A stretch of 64,000 nucleotides of DNA from Rotaria socialis (Eukaryota > Rotifera > Eurotatoria > Philodinida > Philodinidae). The first letter of the stretch is position 1; each line of letters opens with the position of its first letter. Below, piece by piece: positions 39,656 through 53,757 of the stretch. Position numbers and translations under genes: made by a program. The stretch covers positions 255,440-319,439 of the forward strand of contig CAJNYU010000497.1 in the NCBI GenBank assembly GCA_905331475.1, given 5' to 3'. Under the pieces are notes generated by a model. It had not been told where the DNA came from. It searched no databases and was given only the letters and a program-made list of their open reading frames with translations.

Positions 39656-40477
39656 TCAATCGATTGATTGCTGAATCCATTGTTGAATTATGTTAATTAA
39701 TTGTTGTTCTTTGCCTGTAAAGCAATGATCAGCATCTGAGACTATGATCATTTCAGATTTTTTTGTATTTTTCAATTGTTCATGAAAGAGATATATTTCA
39801 TCACCAGGCATAACATCATCATGATCACCCCAAATATTTAAAACTTTTGCTTGACGAATTTTTTCGATTTGGCTTAAATCAAGATTTTTTCGACGTTCTA
39901 TTGCTTGTTTTGTTATACGAAAATTTCCATTATCATTGGTATAAATTATAAATGAACCTTTTTTTTCAAGTTCATCTAATTGTTTTTTAGAAAATCTTTC
40001 CTTTATACCGCGTTCCAGTCGATAACGTCCAGCTATATTAACAACAATCGGTATATCATCATAATATAGAGAATAAAGTAAAACCGTTGTTCCAGCTCGT
40101 GAATGTCCTATAAGAGCTCGAATAAAATACTTTTTACTTCTACTACGTAAATATTCAACCACATATCGAAGATCATCTTTAGCTTCGTCTTCATATCCTC
40201 CATAGTCCCATAGGTCTCGTCCAGTTGATTCACCACAACCATGGAAATCAAAGCGAACTGAATGGAATTGATTTGCAGCCGATTTTGATATATCACGAGA
40301 TAGTTGTGGAAGAAAAAGTGCATTTTTATGTGACATATAACCATGACATATAATAACCAGATGTTCTCTATTTTGATTATCAATATACGGAGAATGTTTT
40401 CGATGGAAAATACATGACAATTTATGTTGATAACGTGGTGAAATAACTGTAAATGATTCTTCCACAAAATCCGTCAT
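39656..40477 (-). CDS. Alpha/beta hydrolase, plant/microbe-like, intronless
   Basis: A 273-aa single-exon serine hydrolase; its substrate is not predictable. It shows the oxyanion-hole block IICHGYMSHKN, then SVRFDFHGCGESTG, the nucleophile elbow GHSRAG (Ser126), an acid region WGDHDDVMP (Asp218-221) and the catalytic His in SDADHCFTG (His251). The block VVNIAGRYRLERGIKERF is typical, as I recall it, of a hydrolase group common in plants, fungi and bacteria and rare in animals. Lack of introns in an intron-rich neighbourhood fits possible horizontal origin, which is inference. Its codon use looks like that of its neighbours. CSN1 starts 31 nt after its stop, so it is probably the first gene of the operon-like run with CSN1 and perhaps CMTR1. 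Confidence 0.92.
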   Translation of the reverse strand: MTDFVEESFTVISPRYQHKLSCIFHRKHSPYIDNQNREHLVIICHGYMSHKNALFLPQLSRDISKSAANQFHSVRFDFHGCGESTGRDLWDYGGYEDEAKDDLRYVVEYLRSRSKKYFIRALIGHSRAGTTVLLYSLYYDDIPIVVNIAGRYRLERGIKERFSKKQLDELEKKGSFIIYTNDNGNFRITKQAIERRKNLDLSQIEKIRQAKVLNIWGDHDDVMPGDEIYLFHEQLKNTKKSEMIIVSDADHCFTGKEQQLINIIQQWIQQSID

Positions 40478-42811
40478 TTAAAAATAAATGAAAATAAAAA
40501 GAATGCAAGAGAATATAACACGTAGTATTACAAGTAACAATGAGAAGAAAACGTAAATCTGTATCTTGTTTTTTTTTCTTTTATCGAAACAGGCTTTCGG
40601 TAAAATATAGCGTGAAAAATAGAACATTGATTTGTTTATGATATAATATAGTGATTCGTCAGTATTTTCAACATGTTAAATTCATGCAGTTGTGTATACC
40701 GTGATAGAGGTCGCAATAATCCTTTTTCCTTGTTAATAATGATCTGAGTTATAGATCCGACTCATTTTATGCGGATTACATTTTTAAAGATAAACCTGTT
40801 TTATTTTCACTTGGTATTACATACTTCTCGTTTATTGGCTTCTTCGCGTAAAAACTTTAAATTCTATTTTTTCTTCTATCAGACTCTCATAGTTAGAGTT
40901 TGGATTATAAGTATTGTTTCATATAATGATCTGTGTATTGTAATTATTAGAAGCGCAGAGAATTTGTTTTACTTAATTTTTTCTCAAACTGTGGATAGAC
41001 AGTGAAGAGAGACTATGTATAAAACGTAAAGCGGCGACATGATATGAAATGAAGGTTATTACTTTTTTCTTACTAGTAATTGTGCTCATAGGCGCAATAA
41101 TTTTTTATTCATTGAAATAACAATCATTTTTTAAATCCAATTAGTAAAGTTGAACTCATTCATAGAATACTTTTGTATTGTTAACAAATTCTTCGATATT
41201 TCTACTTTCTTAAAATGTAAATAACGTGTAAATTATAACTAAAATAATTTTTCATTTACAATTATGATTACGTAGTGTAACACACTTATTGAAGGTTGAA
41301 TGATATGATAAGGTAACATGTTTTAGTGACACTCAATCAAGTTATTGATAGACATTGTCTGCGATATAAAAACTCATTGAGAATACTCAGTAACGTACTG
41401 ATTATGATTGCTATGTTATTTCAATATTTTTCATAGAACGAAAAGATAGAATCATTGATGTTTGATTTCATTTATGTCAATAGCAATACTTGAGCACACT
41501 GTCATCTTCGAAAATATAAATCGATCTCACTATTTTCCGTCTGTATTCATTTTACGAATATTTCTGATAAAAAGTATTGTTTAAGATAAGTTTTCTATTT
41601 TCAGTCATCATTATTTCTGATTAGATAGTTACTTGAAGTATATAGTTGAAAAAAAAACGCTTTTTATTGAACTGATATCTTCATCAGAATAACTTATTTA
41701 TTTTATTAAATTTTTTCTCGTATTATATTCGAACTTGAGTTTTACAGTCGAGTCACGTGAGAACGATATCTACATCGATTCAGCTCATTACACATTATTT
41801 CGTGTCCACCCAACTAGAACGATACTGTCTGTCAGGCTACGGAACATTCTTGACCGCTTACCATTTCATACAGCATGTAAACGGCCGTACTCACCAAATG
41901 TTACGGCAAACATGCGGCTAGTTATATCTATCAGTCTGAAAATTGTACTGCCTCTTTGTCTGCAAACAACAATTTTAACAAGTTTTTTTATAATATATAA
42001 TGCCAGTAACATTAGCAATTTTCTAACAAATCAGAACGATATCATATTATATGCCGTAGTCGATCAAAATAGATCACTATAAATGGGCATTTATGCATCG
42101 TTAACGGACGTATTTGTACTGTATTTTAAGCGTATACGCCATCTGCAGGTCTTTTTTTGACAATCAGCGTATAACTCCTAAAATATATGCAGCACCCTAA
42201 TTAGCATCAAGTAATGCAACTGACAATTCCTCATATCACGAAGCAATGCATATTCTGTTCAATTGAAAATTTATTAAAAGTTCATTTTTGAGTTATGTGT
42301 TGAAATTGCATGAGATAATTTTTTAAATTTTACTAAATGGGTAAAAGCGTATTTCTGTATTCCAGAAATATTTGGAAATACAGAAAAATAAAGAAATACA
42401 CTTTTTATACCTTATTTAACGTAATTACTATAAAAAGATGATTATAACTATAAGATGAAAGAAAACGGTGCCGGCTTGTTGGAAGCATGCTATATGCAAT
42501 AGTTAGATGATGTATATCATGGTTATTATTTTTTTCTTCTTTTCTCTCAAAGGTAGAGCCTTCAGCCAATTTTGTTATTTATTGGATGAATCAGACAAGG
42601 TAACATTTATTTCAAACATGTTTGAGATGCCTGTGCACAGTGTAACAGTGTTATTCATATTATTGAATCAATTACTAATTATTTAAGCATATAAGTGTGT
42701 AAACATATATTGTTTATAACTGTAGTTCTTTTTTATCAATAATCTCATACCTTGAATTGTATTTTATTGTAGAATACTATACATATATAGACATATTCAT
42801 ATAAACAAATA
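40478..42811. other. Divergent spacer between hydrolase and LURP-one genes
   Basis: 2.3 kb with no supported gene. It holds a small palindrome at about 42345-42412 and a patch near 41815-41930 that shares the words ACGGCCGTA and TTACGGCAAA with 53.1-53.4 kb. The rest is AT-rich. Confidence 0.45.
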
Positions 42812-44034
42812 ATGGCTGTTCGTCGATATCAAATTCGAGAAAAAATATTTTCACTTGGTGATAATTTCAAAATAAAAGATGAAATAGGTCAAGATGTGTA
42901 TACTGTTCGATCAAAACTTTTTTCAGCTGGTGATAAACTTGTTCTTGAAGATATGGCTGGAAAGTAAGTGAATACATTCAAACAAATTTTTTTTCGTAGA
43001 ATATATACATTGATCTCACAAATGAAATTAAATATTAATAGAAAAAAATCTAGCTTTTGATCAATTTTTTTACACGGTCATTGATTTCTTCGCTGCTAAA
43101 CATAATAGTATACCATTGAAGAAGGATTCATTTGTAGTCGAGCTTTAAAAGTAAAGGTGGTATTTGTTTTTGTCATATTTGTAACATCTATATTTGAGTG
43201 ATATCATATGCGGCTGACTCATTAGTTTCTATTCCATGTGCATGACATTGTCAGATTATTCAAAAAAGCGATTTGACTGACAGGAGTCAATGGCGCTCAT
43301 AATAAGTGAATAAGAGTTAGTGTTCTGTTCATCCATACGTATATACTATTTCATCCTAACCGAACTATATATTTAAAATTTGTAAGAAAAATGTACCAGT
43401 GGTGCTGTCAGATCACCGAGAAAAAAATCAATATCCTTGAAGTGTTGCAGTATTTTGTCTTCGATTTGTGTAGGTATTCATCGAAGATATGTTAATATAG
43501 CTTATGAAAAAGACTATGTAAGTTCACCACGATGAATTAAAAGATCTAAACTTAGGCTACTCAAAGATTACATGGGATAGTGCAAACACTGCTCCAAGAT
43601 TTAATTGTTTAAAAAGAGAAAGAAATAGAAAAATTATGAATTTCTTTTCTTTTCCTATTGATAGTCGCCTGATTAAAGTACAACAAGAATTGTTTCATCT
43701 TCATCCAACTTACAAAATATTATCGGCTCGTGATGGAGATCCCGACCGAGAACTAGCAATAATAAAAAAGAAATTCAGTTTTCTTCATCATAAATTTGAT
43801 ATTGATTCTGCTTATGGTCAATATTCTTTGGAAGGCGAAGATATTTTCGCTCATTCGTTTGCATTAAGAAAAGCTGGCGTAACAGTGGCAAGTGTAAGCA
43901 AAAAATTTATTTCATTATCTGACACGTATGGTGTTGAAATTGTCACTGATGAAGATCAAGCATTTATTTTGGCACTTACTATTGTACTTGATCAAGTTTT
44001 ATACGACAACGATAGTCAACATCATCACCAATAG
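42812..44034 (+). CDS. LURP-one-related (YxjI/Tubby-like) protein, bacterial type
   Basis: A 173-aa protein from two exons, 42812-42963 and 43665-44034, joined in phase. It reads as one complete LURP-one-related domain: YQIREKIFSLGDNFKIKDEIG, VYTVRSKLFSAGDKL, then the second half with KKKFSFLHHKFDID, ASVSKKFISLSDTYGVEI and DEDQAFILALTIVLDQ. The family folds like the Tubby C-terminal barrel and probably binds lipid or membrane; the exact role is unknown. The pattern is closest, from memory, to small bacterial YxjI-like proteins rather than to scramblases. The single intron is large (701 nt) and I see no exon in it. A foreign origin followed by intron gain is plausible but unproven. The C-terminus has a short His-rich tail. 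Confidence 0.9.
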
Positions 44035-44076
44035 CTTTGAACTATGCGTAGTTTTGAATTAAAATCATAATATAAC

Positions 44077-44082
44077 AATAAA
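44077..44082 (+). terminator. Poly(A) signal of the LURP-one gene
   Basis: AATAAA 43 nt after the stop codon. Confidence 0.55.
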
Positions 44083-45395
44083 AAACTTTTAAGCTCTGTT
44101 TATTTTATCTTTTGTTTTTCAGTATATATTTATATCATTTATCTTATTTTATTTTATTCCAACAAATAAAACGTGATAGTAAAATTTATCTCTTTCTATA
44201 ACTTCAAAGTAATCAAAGTATTTTCACTTTACTGAGTTCGGTTTTAGACTTGTTCGTATAGAGTGTAGAGATGTGCAATGGTAAGGAATAAATGTCTAAT
44301 AAAAGAAAGCTAGCTGATTGGATCATGTATGTATGATTTCAAAAGTCTATTGATGAACGTGATGATGGGGATGTGAGAAAAACGACGGTTACAATAGTTT
44401 GGGGTACGTCTGTACATCGGTATGTAAATCATGTAAGCCCGTTAGCGCATTCATATCTTTCTGTCGCATCTACATCATAGTCACTGAGGGAGATGCAACC
44501 ATGAATATAGAAAGAACTTTTTATCAAAACATAGTAAACAATGTCGAGACACGATATGCAAGAGATCCCCAGGAAAATCCATATACAAGAATATCTCCAA
44601 GGTAAACATTAGTTGATTTCTTTTTCAGCTAGATAAGTCAGTAGTTCCAGGACGAAAACTACAACATTTCTTACAGAGACAATAGTTCTCGAGGATTTGA
44701 AGGTGTACGGTCGGTTTATAGATCAGGCACGTATTTGAAGTACACTATCTTGTCGATATATGTATTTTGTATCCTCGAAACTATGTCATAAATAGATTAT
44801 ATGATTCTCATAAAAATTCAAATACTAGTGCTAGCATCGACTAAGAGCCGTGAAAATATATCACGAAAAAGAAAAACTATGCTCACATCGACATAAATGA
44901 CACACTGTGGCCGAGGTTATATTTTAATCAGTAAATTTTTTACAATGAATACCTGTTTTCTTCACAAAGCTATCTGAAAGTAAACTACGACTAGGATGAC
45001 TTTGTGATACTGTACTCCAAACATACAGTCATTGGTTACTTTTGTTTTGTTTTATTAGACGATGTTAGTAAATTTTTATTGTGTATGATTATTTAAAACC
45101 AAGCAGGCTCGTATACTAATCACTATCACTGCAATACTCAATAGAACACATTGAAATACCACCGAGTCCTGGAAGCAGTAGGAACAGTATGATAAAGATG
45201 CTGTGACATTAAATAAAAGTGGAACAATTGTAGTGCTTTCAGAGCATTCAGTGTGAAGTATGAGATACATATACTTGATGATTTTCTACACAACCTTATA
45301 ACAGAGACTCAGCCTATAATGCTGCATTACTGTATCATTTATGTATAATAAATTCAGATACTTTTTATCTTCTTTTAGCATGAAAACAATTTCAA

Positions 45396-46008
45396 GTTGA
45401 CTTTTTGGGTTACATGAATTTCGGCCTACGGAGTTTTCGGGCCGATCCGAAAATTCTCTGGACTTTCGGACCAATTTTATCCAAATTCATTAAACTCTGA
45501 AAAAAAACGAATTTTTTTAAAAATTGGTTTCAAGCTTTTTTTTAGTATCGAGCGAAGTGACGTAGTCTCGAGCGAAGCGGCGTAGTGCCGAGCGAAGTAA
45601 TATAGTGATTAAAACAGCACTTCTATTAGTATAGAACATAGTATGGCGTTTTAAGATACATATCGTTTATCCACAACAAGCACGAATGAATCTAGTGTAA
45701 TCTCAATATTGACTTAAGGATGCACATTTTTTAGCTTTATTTTAGATGTAGAATTCACTATTGCTGGTATATTTTTCGAAATTTGTTGAGATGTATATTA
45801 GGTGTAAATTCGCCTTTTTTATCAACTAGTTTTTCTTCTATGGAATGAAAACCGTCGCTTCGCTCGGCACTAAAAAATTTAGAAACCAATTTTCAAAAAA
45901 TTTACTTTTTTTTCAGGGTTAAATAAATTTGTATAAAATTGGCCCGAAAGCCCAGAGAATTTTCGGGTCTGATCGAAATTCCGGTCTCCCGACTTTTTCA
46001 CGCGTAAA
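45396..46008. mobile_element. Foldback element with GAGCGAAG repeats
   Basis: About 610 bp with inverted arms of roughly 150-180 bp. The left arm (CCGAAAATTCTCTGGACTTT, then CCAATTTTAT, then a long A/T tract and AAATTGGTTTC) recurs inverted at about 45860-46000. At the inner edge of the left arm a 19-bp unit built on CGAGCGAAG is repeated three times (45548-45598); one inverted copy sits at the inner edge of the right arm (about 45853-45870). There is no open frame of note. It looks like a non-autonomous DNA element. Confidence 0.65.
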
Positions 46009-46470
46009 TTTTTGATAATGAACCGTGCGTTCGATACAGTATACAATATGCTTAATTACTGGTAGAACTATGAGGAAAAAGACCGACTATGTCGGTCACC
46101 ATTCTGCTGAATGATAGCATTTATTCGTGGATAGAATTAGCACCAATAGATGTCATTCGGTGACGCTCACGCTTCTGTTGTGATGACTATTGGCTTTCTT
46201 ATTCTCTTGTGCGTTCTCTGCCAGAGATTTTGTTCTCTTCTCAATTTCATTACTGCACTAGTATGAATTTTTTTGCTATCAAAAAACGTCACTTTTATTG
46301 ATTTGGTTAGCAACTATTATTATTGTAATATTTTTGAATTCTAACGATTATATGTTTTATTTCTTTAAGATAAAGAATTAAACATCTTAATAATACTAGT
46401 TGTATTCTTGTAGCATGAACTAGATACCGTTGATATTGTTTATTGAACGGCTCCATCAAGAGGGAAAACA

Positions 46471-46975
46471 CGTGACTTCTGTACTTCCGTATTTTGCGTA
46501 CTTCCTTTGTGCTCCCATATACTTCATGCATACTTTGCTGTACTTCAGTTGTACCCCACTCATACCCAGGTGAATCAATCCGATACCGAATCCCATCGGA
46601 TTCTATGGGGTCTTGCCACCCGACGAAATCCCGTTGGATTCCTGGTTGAGGAATCAATGTCGAATCCGACAGTCGTATTTCCAATGATATCCGATTGTCG
46701 GAACCAATGAAATCCGAAGCATTCCGGTTCCAATTGACGGTTACTGTCGGATTTTATTAGTTTCCGATATTAGAACCCGATATCGATTCCGCAACCAGGA
46801 ATCCGACGATAATCCAATAGTTTCCTTGCGCCTTCCGAAGAGCTCCGTCGAATTCCAATAGGAACCGATCGGAACTCATCGGATCCTAGGCTAGGATTCA
46901 TTCTCCTGGGTACTTCCTTGCACTTCTTTGTACATTCATCGTACTTCCAAAAAATTTGAAGTACGGAAGTCGTCG
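46471..46975. mobile_element. Imperfect palindromic element
   Basis: About 500 bp. The outer ends share ACTTC.GTACTTCCGTA in inverted orientation, and the inner segments are inverted copies, for example GATTCCTGGTTGAGGAATC near 46636 and ATTCCGCAACCAGGAATC near 46787. The words AATCCGA and ATCCGAT occur many times. It is more GC-rich than its surroundings, with no coding capacity. Confidence 0.6.
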
Positions 46976-47210
46976 CCCCCTCCCCCACCTTGGGTTCCAT
47001 ACTTGTATATATCTGGAAATATCTAGTTTATTTATCGATTAGATTACGTAACTTACGAAGTCTAAATACGTTAATTAATTTCATTAAAGATATAGTACGT
47101 ATAGTGTTTCTACATTCTTTTCAATATTTTACATTTCATCGTAGAAGAAGAGAATGATCAAATGACATTGGTTTACTTCTAGATAAGTGTTCTTCGTGAC
47201 TAAGAATTTG

Positions 47211-50113
<2,903 letters not shown>

Positions 50114-50159
50114 GCAATGCTTCGCCGAAGTCGACTGATGTTACTTCAGCAAAACGTGA

Positions 50160-50165
50160 AATAAA
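50160..50165 (+). terminator. Poly(A) signal of the sirtuin
   Basis: AATAAA 46 nt after the stop codon. A second AATAAA lies near 50243. Confidence 0.5.
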
Positions 50166-50414
50166 GCATAACCCAGAAAATCTTCAGAAATAAATACTAA
50201 TAGTTAAAGCAAGTTTGAATAAGTGAGAAAACACAGGTGCAGAATAAAGTCAATTGATACCTCTTTCAGATGCTACAAAAATATGGATTTATTTCTATCT
50301 GACCGACTCGTTAACATTCAATTAAATATTTTTTAGGCTATTTTGATGTGTTTATCATGTCATATCTTGTAAGTATTGTGGAGGGATAAAACCAAGGAAA
50401 CACATAAAAATCAC

Positions 50415-50691
50415 GTAAGCGAAGTTATCGACAGATTCGAGTTTTTCCTGAAACGATTCGTTTCACCAATCGTGCCACTTCTTGAATGTAGCGCGCCAGA
50501 TAGAACTCGCTGAACTCTATATAATGCTATATTCAAAAATTACCTTTGCATGAAAGGAAAGAAATACTGATCAAAATAGGATTTATCGTGGGACAAAATG
50601 TACAATTTTAATATTTCCTGAATATATTCGATGCTTCACGTGTGCCACTTTTGAAACTTATATCACTCGATGCAGCTCGATGAGTTCTGTC
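50415..50691 (+). repeat. Left terminal inverted repeat
   Basis: Matches the reverse complement of 53477-53753. Differences from the right copy are scattered single bases plus one A indel in an AAGGAAA(A)GAAA stretch. High identity implies recent formation or gene conversion between the arms. Confidence 0.85.
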
Positions 50692-52000
50692 TAGTACAGT
50701 GTTCAAATCTACAATCTTTAAAACTCATGAGCCTAAAATATTCAATACACCTGTGAAAATCGGAAATTTTGTGATACTTCATCTACGGATCCGTGCTAAA
50801 ACGTGTGCCAACCCCAAAACCTAATTGAGTCGACTCAGACTAAATAGCTCTATCGATTGATGTGTCGTTTGATATACACAGTAGTACTAAAAGAGCAATA
50901 GCATTCCTAATTTCAGTCACGACACATTTATAGCGAACATTATCTTTTACAAATTCGATTCAAAATATGTGCCACTGAAAAGAGCAATTACATTCGATGT
51001 GGTTGAATAAGACCTATTGAGTGATGTATAATTTCGTATGGTAACTAATAATAAATGAGTTATGGAACCCGAATTATGCTCCTTTTGTACAATTGAACCA
51101 ATTTTTGTTTTCCGTGAGAATTTGCTTGAGTATGCGTGACAATCACGCTTCATATCTCACTCGATGCAGCTCTTTGAATTCTGTCGATTGGTGTATGACT
51201 CGATATGATTAGCATTACTATGCCACCGGGAGGTCCCAAATATTAATAAAAGTACATGGAAAATGATTATTTTCGTGAGCGCTTCGTTTCACTATGTGTG
51301 CCTATGATGAATCTAACATTATTAGATGCAGCTCGGTGAGCTCTATGAATTGATGTATTGGTTGGCATGATTAACAATACTGCGCCAGCAACAGCACTTG
51401 AGTAAGAGTGTCAATTTTGATAGATATATCATTCGGTGCAGCTAGATGAGCCCTATCGATTGATGTATCGTTTGGCATGATTAGCGTCACCATATCACCA
51501 AGAGCCCCCAAATATGAATTAACTTACATAAAATGATACTTATTTTCGTTAGCGACTCGCTTTGCTATGTGTGCCAGTGATTAATCTAACCTTATTAGAT
51601 GTTCTTCGATGAGCTGTATCGATTGATGTATGCCTGAATATGATGAAGAGTACTACATCAACAATAACCAGAAAGACCAATTATGCTACATACATAATCA
51701 TCCTTATGGAATAGTTTCAGCTGCCCAAGCATACAACTGATGATTAATGACTCAGTCAATGCAGCTGTCTGTATTCTATGAGTTGAGGTATCATTCAACT
51801 TGATCAGCCATCATATGTCTACCATAATGGATGAAATGTCGATAATATAAGAATTTCAAGAAAGTGTAATTTATCAGTATTCAATACAACAGGCGTACCA
51901 GTCTTGCCATATATCGCTGCAATTTCACTTTCAGGAGCCCCTATCAATGGATGTATCAATCTATTGATTAACATTGCTACACAGTAAACTAGTTTCAAAG
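50665..52000. repeat. Degenerate tandem array, period about 160 bp
   Basis: A module CTATCGATTGATGTAT (variants) recurs at about 50849, 51014, 51181, 51342, 51452, 51614, 51776 and 51941, spaced 165, 167, 161, 110, 162, 162 and 165. It is usually preceded by TGCAGCTCGATGAG and followed by GGCATGATTAGC-like words. A TGTGCCA module lies about halfway. Copies differ strongly, so the array is old compared with the inverted repeats. Confidence 0.75.
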
Positions 52001-53476
52001 AAGGAGTCATGCTAGATTTTCAATGGCACATCTTTTAAGAAGGTTTATTGCAAGAGGTATTAACAGTCTTGGCACATACCGCGTTTTGTTGATCGCGATT
52101 GCGTGTTCCAATAGACAGCTAGTTTGATAAAATTTATAATTAGAAACCAAGAGCATTAGTTCAGATCCTTGAAAAGTTAAATTGAAAGTTATTTGCTATA
52201 GAACGATTTGATTTTCTAGTTGCTTGCAATATTATGTGTCTTATGGAATACAGCTCTGTCAATTACATGCATGGACTGCCGTACGGTGTTGTAAAGTATA
52301 CTAAATAATTTATAGCACCTGTTAAGTCATTTTGTGACTAATCTTATAGTAGTGTAACTTGGTAACTCTGTTCAGATGTTAAGTGACCGAATCAATGTTT
52401 AGATGTTCGCCAGGCAATGTAGCAGTTTGCTTAAGGTATGCTTAGCTTCTTTTTATTATACATGAAAACAAAAGTGAAATCATAATCATCGGATTTTACA
52501 ATAGAAAAGAGGAATAAAGTTAATGAAGACTGCAAACTAAAATGGGAAGGAGGTAAAAAGAATCTTCTGTTAGTTCACAACAATCTAAGAATGAATGAGA
52601 TAGGTACTTTGATACTGTTCTCCAATCATCCTTTCTTAAAGGTCAACGTACGAAAGAGTAACGATTAAACATCGAAATATTTTTGAGTGCGCGTTCATTT
52701 ATGAACGCAATGAAAATATCACGAGTGAGAGTGTTTTTACTAGGATCTAGTCTCTGCAAACAACAAAATATTTGTATAGAGTTTTGCCAACCTTGTATTC
52801 CTTTGAACCGACATCATAGATACTTCGGTTGTTGTCGTAGATGTATGAGGACTAACCGTGTTCAGTAATACATAAATTCATGGCGCTCAGGATTACGATT
52901 GGCATACCTCGCCAAATGAATAGCTCACTACACTAAGTATTCCGTACGTGAGACCATTAACATTTCGAGCACTGTTCTCGCGGTAGTAGTGATAATCACA
53001 CTAAATCAAACTTCAATTGAAGCCACTCACCCAGATGCAACGAACGCGACACAGCGCATCATTAGGGTATCTAGTTGCACAAATCTCCTACAAAAATAAC
53101 TGCATCCTATGCTATATGGTTAATGTGTTGCTGTACTGCCAAGGCCAGACAGTACGGTGCGTATGCGGCCGTTTACGGTTACTTTACGACTATTTTCCGG
53201 GCGAAAGTTTGCCGTAATATCTGGCGCAGTAATACGGACCGTATGATCATGAGAGTACGGAGTACAGACAGCCGTAAACCATGAAAATTCAGTCCCGTTT
53301 TTACGGTGTCGTATTACTGTGCCAGGCATTACGGCAAATACGGCCTATTTACTGCCGTAAATATACCGTTTGGACACCGTTTGCCGTCGATAAACAGACT
53401 GTAAACGAGTCCGTTTTGATCAACCTGGGTGGAGCTGATCCTATTGTGTTAATCATGCCAACCAATACATCAATTG

Positions 53477-53753
53477 ATAGAACCCACCGAGCTGCATCGA
53501 GTGACATAAGTTTCAAAAGTGGCACACGTGAAGCATCGAATATATTCAGGAAATATTAAAAGTGTACATTTTGTCCCACGATAAATCCTATTTTGATCAG
53601 TATTTCTTTTCCTTTCATGCAAAGGTAATTTTTGAATATAGCATTATATAGAGTCCAGCGAGTTCTATCTGGCGCGCTACATTCAAGAAGTGGCACGATT
53701 GGTGAAACGAATCGTTTCAGGAAAAACTCGAATCTGTCGATAACTTCCCTTAC
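53477..53753 (-). repeat. Right terminal inverted repeat
   Basis: Inverted partner of 50415-50691. Inside it, reading leftwards, the sequence continues with the GATGTATTGGTTGGCATGATTAAC module of the array, so the last array unit is also present at this end. Confidence 0.85.
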
Positions 53754-53757
53754 AGAT

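Larger units (their letters stand above)
44035..47210. other. Spacer with two foldback elements
   Basis: Besides the elements at 45396-46008 and 46471-46975, this spacer shows no supported gene. The last about 200 bases are the probable promoter and 5' UTR of the sirtuin, with an acceptor-like TTACTTCTAG at 47173-47182. Confidence 0.45.
50415..53753. mobile_element. 3.3-kb element with 277-bp terminal inverted repeats
   Basis: The left end (50415-50691) and right end (53477-53753) are inverted copies. Reading inwards both run GTAAG.GAAGTTATCGACAG and stay almost identical for about 277 bases, with only about ten differences. The left 1.5 kb is a degenerate tandem array with a period of about 160 bp; the centre is AT-rich, and a GC-rich patch lies at 53.1-53.4 kb. 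No transposase or other protein domain is visible in any frame. I find no clear target-site duplication (flanks TCAC and AGAT). It is best called a large non-autonomous foldback or TIR element. Confidence 0.75.

Noticed and set aside
40108-40467. 119-aa alternative minus frame in the hydrolase
   Set aside because: Out of frame with a complete, motif-bearing hydrolase; biased composition.
41735-42082. 115-aa frame between the two foreign-like genes
   Set aside because: No family features, no clean start, and it overlaps repeat-like sequence.
46307-47000. Open frames on both strands near 46.3-47.0 kb
   Set aside because: They lie within the palindromic element; a repetitive sequence read in several frames explains them.
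52683-53559. Short frames that might encode a transposase in the TIR element
   Set aside because: All are under 100 codons, overlap each other on both strands and show no DDE or other catalytic pattern.
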